64,000 bases of DNA from Mycolicibacter longobardus (GTDB lineage Bacteria; Actinomycetota; Actinomycetes; Mycobacteriales; Mycobacteriaceae). The stretch is from NCBI RefSeq assembly GCF_002102265.1, contig NZ_LQPG01000035.1, positions 1-64,000 on the forward strand. The letters run 5' to 3'. Of this stretch, positions 56,810-64,000 are shown piece by piece (the first letter of the stretch is position 1; each line of letters begins with the position of its first letter). Under the pieces are notes generated by a model that searched no databases, was not told the DNA's origin, and worked only from the letters and a program-made list of their open reading frames with translations. Both the position numbers and the translations under genes were made by a program.

Positions 56810-58954
56810 TCAGTTGGCGGGCAGTTTGTCCAGCAGGATCGCGGCGGCCTTGACGAAGCAGCGGCGAGTTGCCTTGTCCAACAGTGCCAAGGAGATGGGC
56901 CCGGCCTCCGCAATGTGCGGGTCGTAGGGAATCTCCAGCAGCTCAACCTTTTCCGTGTTGTGGAAGTGGTTGGTGATCGCATCTACGCTCATCAGCGGCT
57001 TGGCCGGCGACTGGTGATTGAGCAACACGATGGTCCGGCTGGCCAACTCGGTCAGACCACGCTCCCTCAGCCACGGCAACACTTCACGCCCGGGCACCGC
57101 GCTGTCACGGGTCGGACTGACCACCAGGATCAGCGCATCGAGACTCTCGATGATCGTGTCGTAGGACGGAGTCGCCGTAGAGGGCTCGGTGTCGACGAAC
57201 ACGATTTCATGGTGACGCCGCAGCTGTTCCAGCGCCTGCAGGTAGTCCTCCGGCATCAGGGGCTCGCTGATGAGCTCCCGGCGCGAACCGAGCACCGAAA
57301 GGCGGTGAGGGTTGCTCATCAAGTGCGCGCGAACATCGCTGATGGAATGCAGGCTCTGATCTTGAGCCAGCGCCTGGACGCTCCCGCCCGCCGGCTGCTC
57401 TCCCGGCACCCGCAGGCACAACGACCCGCGCGCCACGGTGTCGACGGCGACGACGCCGCCGTCCTGCCGGTGCGCGGCGACCGTGGAGGCCAAGCACATG
57501 GTCATCGAAGTCTTGCCGACACCGCCTTTGAAGGCCACTACGCCCACCGTTTTGCGGTACCGGAGGCGCTTGTTGATCTTGGTGATGTCGTGGTCGTACT
57601 CGATTTCAGCGGCACCCTTGCCGATGGGGATGCCCACCCGTGAAATGACCGACCGCCAGCCCTGTTGAGGCCCTTCCCGGCGACCGCTCTTGACCATGAA
57701 TTCGCCCTCACTGGCGTGCAGTGCTCGCTCTTCGGCGTAGAGGGTTTCTGAGACCTCTACCCGGTCCGAGTAGCCCGCGGCGGGGCCAGTCAGATGCTGG
57801 GCCCCTGCCGATCCCATGCCCGCGCGCTCCTCGAGCTGACGGATGTAGTCAGCCACCTCCGGCGGAACATTCTGTGCGGGGGTGGGGACCGTCGGTCCAG
57901 CGGCAAAGGTCGGCGGCGAAGCGATTGGCGGAGCACTGATGTGCGGCGGCTCAAATGGTCGGTGCAGTTGATCGCTGGTTGCCGATGCGGCGGGTGAGGG
58001 CGTCCATGCCGGCCGGTCGGGGTCCGTGTGGTGGGCGGGAGCCGGAGCGGGCGGAGGCGTCTGCTGAACCGGGGGAGGTGGAGGCGGCGGAGCCGCTTGC
58101 GGGGCCGGCGAAGCAGGAGGCGTCGGCGCAGGAGGAGGCGGTGTCGGCGCCTGACGCTGCGGCCACGCCGGCGCCGGCGGCGGGGTGGTTCCACCGATGG
58201 ATGCACCGTGTCGCGGTTCCGGTCCGGTAGAGGGCTGGGTCGGCCGGATCTCGACAGTCCGGGCGGCGTCCTGCATCTCGCGGCCCAAGTGGACTCGCTC
58301 GCTTGAGGCACCTCGGTCGGTCGTCGGGCTGGTCTGCTTGGGAACAGGAGTCAATGGGGTGGTCTGCTGAGCCGAAGGCGCGGATTCGCGACCGGCGCTG
58401 GCGGTTCCTTCTGAGCCGGTCAGGGGTGGGACGCTGGCTCCGTGGCGGCCACTCGACGAGGGCGCCGAGGCCGATGGGCTGTCACTGACTGAAGGGCTGT
58501 CGGGCCGCTTCGGTGCGGACTTAGCGGCGTCGCCAGAGTGAAGACCGTCTTTGGCAGGTTTCTCCGCCGGGGGTGGCGCGGTGGCACCGCTGCCCGTCGT
58601 AGCAGCTCCGGCGGGTTTGGCCGAGTCACCGGTTTTACCGGAGCCCTGCGCCGCAGGAGATGGACCACTGCCCGAGGCGGCGGCTCCAGTGGCCGCCTTG
58701 GGCGTGTCGCCTCGGTCGGCAGTCGGTGCGGCCGCGCCCCCGCTGGTCGTCGAACCCCCGGCCGGGGGGGCCTTCTCACTGGTTGATGCCGCGGGCTCGC
58801 CCGCCGCGCGGCCTGCGACGAAGGCGTCACGCAGCTTCTCGACCTCGGCGGGGTCGGTCTGCGAGGAGTCGAATTTAACCATCAGTTTCCCGCTTCCGGC
58901 ATAGGGAGTCATTCTTACGGTGAAGTTTACAGATGCGTGGGGGGTTCCGGTCAA
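56810..58954 (-). CDS. EspI-like P-loop ATPase with long Pro/Ala-rich N-terminus, 714 aa
   Basis: The first roughly 450 residues are low-complexity (Pro, Ala, Ser, Gly), with PPPPP runs. The MinD/ParA-like domain has the deviant Walker A KGGVGKT (about residue 475), then VFVDTEPSTATPS and VSPTRDSAV. The same layout is found in EspI, which regulates ESX-1 in mycobacteria when ATP is low (reported for M. tuberculosis). Here it is coupled by four bases (ATGA) to the VirB6-like gene. A partitioning ParA role is an alternative but there is no ParB or parS nearby. Confidence 0.75.
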   Translation of the reverse strand: MTGTPHASVNFTVRMTPYAGSGKLMVKFDSSQTDPAEVEKLRDAFVAGRAAGEPAASTSEKAPPAGGSTTSGGAAAPTADRGDTPKAATGAAASGSGPSPAAQGSGKTGDSAKPAGAATTGSGATAPPPAEKPAKDGLHSGDAAKSAPKRPDSPSVSDSPSASAPSSSGRHGASVPPLTGSEGTASAGRESAPSAQQTTPLTPVPKQTSPTTDRGASSERVHLGREMQDAARTVEIRPTQPSTGPEPRHGASIGGTTPPPAPAWPQRQAPTPPPPAPTPPASPAPQAAPPPPPPPVQQTPPPAPAPAHHTDPDRPAWTPSPAASATSDQLHRPFEPPHISAPPIASPPTFAAGPTVPTPAQNVPPEVADYIRQLEERAGMGSAGAQHLTGPAAGYSDRVEVSETLYAEERALHASEGEFMVKSGRREGPQQGWRSVISRVGIPIGKGAAEIEYDHDITKINKRLRYRKTVGVVAFKGGVGKTSMTMCLASTVAAHRQDGGVVAVDTVARGSLCLRVPGEQPAGGSVQALAQDQSLHSISDVRAHLMSNPHRLSVLGSRRELISEPLMPEDYLQALEQLRRHHEIVFVDTEPSTATPSYDTIIESLDALILVVSPTRDSAVPGREVLPWLRERGLTELASRTIVLLNHQSPAKPLMSVDAITNHFHNTEKVELLEIPYDPHIAEAGPISLALLDKATRRCFVKAAAILLDKLPAN

Positions 58955-61095
58955 ATAGCATCGCCGAAACCCACTCCGTTTCGCCGCTCAATCCGATTCT
59001 TTCCGTCAGGACCGGTGACAAACACCAGCTGCTCAGCCGACTCATCTTCATCAGAGATCGTCACCGGCGCCGCCACGCCGCGGGCCCGCAACAGGTTGCG
59101 ATTATGCGCCAAGCGCTGAGTACGCGCCGCAGGATCTAGTAGCGACCGAAACTCCCGAATCCCTGATCTCGCCGGGACCGCTCGACTGGTTGACGCTACA
59201 GGCGGCATGGACTCGACCGTGCCGAAAGTGGCCGATCCCACCGCCACCTCATCCGGGCCCGGTGCCGGGCGCCCATTTAGCGCCGCGACCTCGGCCTTCA
59301 TCCGCGTACCCAGGGCATCGAGATGCCGCCAATACTGCGAGATGGCGCTGTCAAAAGAGTCCTGCTGCCCGGTGTCGGGCGCCAGCACCGGCATGCCGAC
59401 CGCAGGCGCCGACACCGCGGGGTCACCCTGCACAAGCGCAAACGGCGCCGCGGCCTGCCCGATACCCCCACGGAAGTAGATCGGCATCAGCCCGCCGGCC
59501 CCCTGGGGGGACGGGGAGATCAGGTCAGCAGGCGTACCCGGGCGACCGATGAGCGTCCCACCATCTGCCGTAACGACAACCACCTTGTCGGCAGGATCTG
59601 TTGCCGTGGCGCCGCGATGGTCGATGACCTGGCCCAGAACAGACGGGGCACTGATGTCACCGCCCGTGATTCCAACCGGTGTCCGCTCCCCCTCGCTGGG
59701 GTTATATGTGTCGGCGCGATCAGTGGCTGCCCGAAATTCAGGGGTATCCGCCACGATCATCGGTTGAACCGAGGCCATCGCGGCTCCTTTCTCACTGCCT
59801 GCTTCGCCCGCGGAACTCACGTACTGACGCAGGCGCTGATACTGATCCACCGCCCACTGCTTGGGCTGATCGAACGTGCCTTCCACCGCCGTGCCCAAGA
59901 CGGTTGTCTGGTTGTTCGCATACATCGCGGTCCAATATTTCGACCCCTCGACCCGGTCGCGGAACAACTTCAGCACTGTCTCCATGTTGGCCAGCAGCAC
60001 CCGCAGCCACTTCGCCGTGTAGTAGTAGGCAACCCCCATCAGCACGATCTGCAGCCACGCCGGCAAGAAATGCGCCACCGACACGACCAGATAGATCAGC
60101 CAGCTCGGCCCCACCCCGGCCACAAGCCACAACCCCAGCGCGAACAGCGCGTGCGTGGCGCAACGAGCCAAGGTCCGCGACAGGGGGTCAAAGGCCCGCC
60201 GCTTGTTCATGGCGACCACCGCCACATACACCGCCCCCGTGAGGTAGATGACGGTCAGAGCGAGTTGGTTGAGAATGTGCAGCGTGACCACGACGGCGAA
60301 GTAGCACAAGCCCACCGCGAATCCCACCGCCACCAATGCGGCCAGCGCATTCGCCGGGGTCGGGTGAGCACCGGCCAGCTGTTGGTGCGTCAGGCAACTC
60401 GGGTTGGACCCGCCGGCATTCATCGCCTTTGACCACGCCTTGGCGCATTCGCCACTGAGGTCACCGCGATAGTTGATCAAGAAGGTCAATGCTCGAACCG
60501 AGTCGGTGATCGCGGTGTTCACCCGCTCGCCGACACCCGCGTCACCACTGGCGGTCAGCCATCCCGCGACCGCCAGCACAACACCAAGCACCTCACGGAT
60601 GAGGCGAAACGGGTTCGATGCCAGCACCGCGACAACCCCGAGCAGCAGGATCCCCGCCCAGATCCGATCCCACTGCCGCTTACTGACTTGCACTGCCGAA
60701 CCGGCCGAGCCGCGCCGCATGAAGACGTTGAACGCCAAGAGACTGAAGGCGCCCATCGCCAGCACCACTGGTGGGATCACCTCGTAGACCCGCCCCGTGA
60801 GCGCCCCGTAGACATTCGAGAGCGGCTCCAGCCACGCGTCCGGGTTCAAGATCGCGTTGATCAGGGCCACCGCATGCGCCGAGATCACCAGGAACACCAG
60901 GTAGCCGAAGTCGGCCAGCATCCCGCACAGCTGAGACATGAGGCTGAACGCCGACGAGTTCAGATTCAGCCGGTAATTGGCCAGCTTCCCGCCGTCACGG
61001 TCAACGAGGTTCAACCAGCCGATGAACATCGACCCCACATCATCAGCGTCGAAAGCGCCGGCCGCCGCCGGCGCGGCTCCGCCTGGCACCGTCAT
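58951..61095 (-). CDS. VirB6/TrbL-like conjugation membrane protein, 714 aa
   Basis: About six to eight membrane helices lie in residues 45-380 and a long soluble tail follows with Pro/Ala/Gly-rich parts. This resembles the VirB6/TrbL/TcpH family of inner-membrane T4SS channel proteins. It starts inside the stop of the VirB4-like gene (ATGA). The tail contains IEFRSLLD-like charged segments but no motif that I recognise. The family call rests on topology and the neighbour. Confidence 0.7.
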   Translation of the reverse strand: MTVPGGAAPAAAGAFDADDVGSMFIGWLNLVDRDGGKLANYRLNLNSSAFSLMSQLCGMLADFGYLVFLVISAHAVALINAILNPDAWLEPLSNVYGALTGRVYEVIPPVVLAMGAFSLLAFNVFMRRGSAGSAVQVSKRQWDRIWAGILLLGVVAVLASNPFRLIREVLGVVLAVAGWLTASGDAGVGERVNTAITDSVRALTFLINYRGDLSGECAKAWSKAMNAGGSNPSCLTHQQLAGAHPTPANALAALVAVGFAVGLCYFAVVVTLHILNQLALTVIYLTGAVYVAVVAMNKRRAFDPLSRTLARCATHALFALGLWLVAGVGPSWLIYLVVSVAHFLPAWLQIVLMGVAYYYTAKWLRVLLANMETVLKLFRDRVEGSKYWTAMYANNQTTVLGTAVEGTFDQPKQWAVDQYQRLRQYVSSAGEAGSEKGAAMASVQPMIVADTPEFRAATDRADTYNPSEGERTPVGITGGDISAPSVLGQVIDHRGATATDPADKVVVVTADGGTLIGRPGTPADLISPSPQGAGGLMPIYFRGGIGQAAAPFALVQGDPAVSAPAVGMPVLAPDTGQQDSFDSAISQYWRHLDALGTRMKAEVAALNGRPAPGPDEVAVGSATFGTVESMPPVASTSRAVPARSGIREFRSLLDPAARTQRLAHNRNLLRARGVAAPVTISDEDESAEQLVFVTGPDGKNRIERRNGVGFGDAI

Positions 61096-63776
61096 CGCGG
61101 CATCCCGACAGCCACCTCGGCCACCGCGCCGGGAAGGTCGGTTTCCCGGATGACGCGCGACGCAGTTGTGTCGGCGTACTTCCGGCGAGCAGCCAACAGC
61201 TGGGGCAGGCCCTTGAACCTGCCGATGTTGTTGCCGTCGTTGTACCAGCCCTCCCCCGCTCGAGACGGGATCGGCATGTTGTTGTTGTCCGGATCCAGCG
61301 GCGAGGTGTCCGTAACCATTCTGTCCACCAGCCGCTCGGTGGGCGGCATGTCACCATAGGCCAGGGCCTCAGCGGCATTGGCACGCGTCTCCTGACCCAA
61401 CAACACCTTGCGTTTCACCAGGCGGTAATGCTCATCGAAGTCACTGGCGAGCTGCGCCCCGGCGATGAAGAAGTTGTTGGCACGCCGACCGACCCTGTCG
61501 GGACGCTCGATCAACTCCAAGAGCACATCCGAGCCCTTCTGGAAGTGCATCTCGTCACCCACCAGGGCGCAGGGCTCCTTGATGCCACCGAACCGAAGAG
61601 TGGTCAGCCGCGCAACCGCCGTGTACGCCATCGCCGCGAAACGTTGCGGCTCGGTGGGTTTCGAGTTCTCGCCGCGGTGCACGTTGAGCTTGTGCGTCCG
61701 GAACACGACCGCATGCGCGCTCGCGTTGAACGGATCGTGCTCGCGAACCGCCCCGTCGATGATCGGATCGATGAAAGCGTGGGTGTAGGGCTGGCGCGCC
61801 CAGAAATTGAGCTTGCGGGCCAACTCTCGTGCTGCGTCGCCGACAACCGCGTGCTCGAGGTGGTTCATCAGCGCCCGGGTCGAGGCGATCCCGAAGCTCT
61901 TTCGGTACCCCGGCTCGACGGTCGCCGACAGCAATGTCGCGGCCTCAGAATCAGATTCCAGCCCCAGCAGCGGCAACCACAGGTCCAGAAACAGCCACGC
62001 CGCAACGTCCGGAGCGCAGCACTTGAGCACATCCATCGAAACCCGATGGCCAAGCGCGTCCACACCGCCGAACACATCGATCACCTCGGTGCTGGTCAGC
62101 GTTTGGGCGAACACCATATATTCGCCATGGTCGGACTGGTCGATGACGTGCGCGTAGCAGTCGGTATCCATCAACCAGGCAAGCATCTCCTTGATCAGGT
62201 ACGACTTACCCTTGTTCTTCGCCCCGGAGACCGTCGCCGACGCATTGCCCTTGTCTGAGGCGTTGAAGATGTCCCAGTGCACGATCTGGCCGAGCGCGTT
62301 CTCCTCGTTGATCCCGATGGGAACCCCGATAGCATCACCGATGACCGTGCGCCGCACCGGAATATAGGAGGAGAAGAGGCGCGCAGTGGTGGTCTGCTTG
62401 ATCTGCTCGACGACCGGCGGGCAGCTGGATCCGGGCATCATCGCCTGCCACATGTCGAACTGGCCGCCGACCGGCAGGTACGGCGTGAAGTCGTGTTTGA
62501 CGAAGTGCGCGTACAGTTCGGCGATTCGCTGTTCCAGGAATGGCCGGTTCTGATGGGCGAAGCTGAACATCACGGCGACCTTCATCCCGCGCGGGTCGCG
62601 TTCGGATTTCGCGGTGTGCCGGAAGTTACGCATCTCGCCGCGGCGGTCGGCGAACTCCTCACCGTCGAACTCGTCGGTGATGTTGGCGTTGGCTTCGGCG
62701 TTGAGCTCCTTCATTGCCTTGCGCATCCCGCGTTTGGTCAGAACCTCTTGGTCGAAGTGGAATCGCAGAGCGAAGTCGGCGTCGCAGCCGATCTCCTGGT
62801 CGACCAAGTAGGTGAAGGCGTTGATGTCGAACCCCTCGACCGATGGATACTGCGCAATCCCCATCTGCACCTGATAGCTGGTGTAGCCGTTGGGGAAATC
62901 CGCGTTGCGGGTCTCGACGTTGGCGATCGACAGCATCCGCCCCCAGCGTGTGCTGTCGAAATTGTCGCGCAGCACTCCTGCCCAGCCGCGGCTCTTCCCC
63001 GACGGGTCGACCGACGGCTCGCCGTCGGCGACCTTGTCGACCAAGTCATCCAGTAGAGCGTCCGTATCGGCGTTCTTGTTGATATCGATCTGCGCGAACG
63101 AGCTTGGACTGTCATCGATGACTGCGCGGTCGGCCTCGGCAGGCGGCAGCTCTGGAACGGTGATGGCGCGCTGGCGGGCCCGGTCGAACACCCATCGGAC
63201 GTGGGCCGGCGTTGTGCGGATCGGCCGGAATTGTCGAGGTAGCGCCTCAAAATACTGCTTCTCCAGGGAGCGGACGATGCGCTCGTCGACGCGCTGGTGA
63301 GGGTCGATGATGGCGACCGAGGACAAGATCTTGTCGCGAAGGGACTGATGAGTCGGCAGGCCGATCGACAGCCAGTAGATCCGTTGATACTCAGCGAGTT
63401 CACCGGCGTTGATCCGCGCGTACAGGGCGTTGTACTGAGCCAGCAGCGCCGGGTAGCGGCCCGGTTCCCCGAAGCCGGGGATGCCGGCAGATGCGCGCTC
63501 CATGATCAGATCCGCTGGGGTTTGGGCTTTGATGCCCAGCAGCAGGAAGTCTGCGGCGTGCAGTCGTGACAGGGCGGTGAACAGTGCGGCGTTGGCGTCC
63601 TGGCACTGCTCGATGCGGCCGGGCTGGTAGGGGTCGGTGTTGATCCCGCGCAGCAGGTAGTTCGCCCACACCGTTCCGTCGCTGTTGTAGATGAGATTGC
63701 CTATCCGGCGGGTGATTCGAGGAAAGTAGTCGCCCATCAACGTCTCCCAGAGTTGTCGATCACAGGTCGAGCCCAA
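61092..63776 (-). CDS. virB4: VirB4/TraC-like conjugation ATPase, 894 aa
   Basis: Walker A GAKNKGKS lies at about residue 517 and Walker B ALVGDEMHF at about 737. The long N-terminal domain and overall length (800-900) fit VirB4 ATPases of T4SS. Such enzymes drive assembly of the transfer channel. Similar genes mark mycobacterial pRAW-type plasmids that need both T4SS and ESX for transfer. The stop overlaps the start of the VirB6-like gene, and the start overlaps the preceding small membrane gene by about 40 bases. Confidence 0.88.
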   Translation of the reverse strand: MGSTCDRQLWETLMGDYFPRITRRIGNLIYNSDGTVWANYLLRGINTDPYQPGRIEQCQDANAALFTALSRLHAADFLLLGIKAQTPADLIMERASAGIPGFGEPGRYPALLAQYNALYARINAGELAEYQRIYWLSIGLPTHQSLRDKILSSVAIIDPHQRVDERIVRSLEKQYFEALPRQFRPIRTTPAHVRWVFDRARQRAITVPELPPAEADRAVIDDSPSSFAQIDINKNADTDALLDDLVDKVADGEPSVDPSGKSRGWAGVLRDNFDSTRWGRMLSIANVETRNADFPNGYTSYQVQMGIAQYPSVEGFDINAFTYLVDQEIGCDADFALRFHFDQEVLTKRGMRKAMKELNAEANANITDEFDGEEFADRRGEMRNFRHTAKSERDPRGMKVAVMFSFAHQNRPFLEQRIAELYAHFVKHDFTPYLPVGGQFDMWQAMMPGSSCPPVVEQIKQTTTARLFSSYIPVRRTVIGDAIGVPIGINEENALGQIVHWDIFNASDKGNASATVSGAKNKGKSYLIKEMLAWLMDTDCYAHVIDQSDHGEYMVFAQTLTSTEVIDVFGGVDALGHRVSMDVLKCCAPDVAAWLFLDLWLPLLGLESDSEAATLLSATVEPGYRKSFGIASTRALMNHLEHAVVGDAARELARKLNFWARQPYTHAFIDPIIDGAVREHDPFNASAHAVVFRTHKLNVHRGENSKPTEPQRFAAMAYTAVARLTTLRFGGIKEPCALVGDEMHFQKGSDVLLELIERPDRVGRRANNFFIAGAQLASDFDEHYRLVKRKVLLGQETRANAAEALAYGDMPPTERLVDRMVTDTSPLDPDNNNMPIPSRAGEGWYNDGNNIGRFKGLPQLLAARRKYADTTASRVIRETDLPGAVAEVAVGMPR

Positions 63777-64000
63777 GTTCGTAGAAGAAGGCCCAACTGG
63801 GTGAATTCATGCAAGTGCCCGCCGGGGTCCATGGCGTTGACCGCCCCCACCAGGCGAATTACCAGCAGCGCCCCGAGCACACCGATCGGCACACCCACCC
63901 AGTAGGACACCGCGCGCGTGACGATCACGCCGAACAGCAGTGCGCCGATCAGGCAGATCATCGACGGCATCCGCCACCGCAGTCCCAGGATCGTCCATTC
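63737..64000 (-). CDS. Partial small membrane protein, TcpE/VirB3-like
   Basis: The frame runs off the right edge of the window; an internal ATG at 63970 would give 77 residues, but the codons before it (GLRWRMPS) read as coding sequence. Two membrane helices are visible (MICLIGALLFGVIVTRAVS and VGVPIGVLGALLVIRLVGA). A small membrane protein just before VirB4 is typical of VirB3 or TcpE in T4SS operons. It overlaps the virB4 start by 40 bases. Confidence 0.5.
   Translation of the reverse strand, partial: EWTILGLRWRMPSMICLIGALLFGVIVTRAVSYWVGVPIGVLGALLVIRLVGAVNAMDPGGHLHEFTQLGLLLRTWARPVIDNSGRR

Noticed and set aside
56810..58954. EspI-like protein as plasmid-partition ParA
   Set aside because: The long Pro/Ala-rich N-terminus and the ESX/T4SS context favour EspI; no ParB or parS repeats were seen nearby.
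1..64000. CRISPR arrays, rRNA or tRNA genes
   Set aside because: No regularly spaced repeats, rRNA signatures or cloverleaf-like sequences were noticed by reading; short tRNAs could be missed without a search tool.

Overview
The window is high-GC actinobacterial DNA that I read as mycobacterial. It carries a PGRS-repeat protein, PE-like and PPE-like proteins, an EspG-like chaperone, type VII secretion (ESX) components and PknD/PknH-type kinases. No ribosomal, tRNA or housekeeping genes are visible. The combination of ESX genes with VirB4/VirB6-like and FtsK-like conjugation genes, plus dozens of phage-like small genes, fits a large conjugative plasmid of the pRAW type, in which type IV and type VII systems are encoded together (established for M. 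marinum pRAW). That the window is plasmid rather than an integrated element is inference; no replication initiator was recognised.

Layout. 0.4-6.6 kb: secreted PGRS protein and a protein with an ESX-associated N-terminal module. 7.2-13.6 kb: HNH-like protein, an unrecognised 544-residue helix-turn-helix protein with a palindromic operator candidate, and small minus-strand genes, some of which are duplicates or remnants of genes further right. 13.7-17.7 kb: two tandem PknD-like kinases whose kinase halves are identical apart from one base that I could see, while their beta-propeller sensors differ. 17.8-25.9 kb: a minus-strand train of small genes, often overlapping by ATGA, several with Cys-Cys zinc-ribbon motifs. 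26.1-30.8 kb: two small plus-strand genes, a PknH-like kinase, a lipoprotein and dprA. 31.5-33.4 kb: an IS200/IS605-type element with tnpA and tnpB, abutting a truncated mmpL fragment. 33.9-40.4 kb: more small genes and an orphan adenine methyltransferase.

40.4-51.8 kb: FtsK-like coupling ATPase, DnaQ-like exonuclease, secreted serine protease, a MNT/HEPN toxin-antitoxin pair, then the ESX substrate block (NlpC/P60 protein, EspC-like protein, PPE-like, PE-like, EspG-like). 51.9-56.4 kb: eccE, mycP and eccD, overlapping head to tail. 56.4-64 kb: coiled-coil protein, EspI-like P-loop protein, VirB6-like membrane protein, VirB4-like ATPase and the end of a small membrane protein. eccA, eccB, eccC and an esxA/esxB pair are not in the window and may lie beyond position 64000.

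How it works together (inference): VirB4, VirB6 and FtsK would move DNA. EccD, EccE and MycP belong to an ESX membrane complex exporting the PE/PPE pair, with EspG as chaperone and the NlpC/P60 protein as wall hydrolase. The direct overlap between the T4SS genes and the EspI-like gene suggests the two systems are expressed together. The small-gene tracts look like accessory or leading-region cargo.
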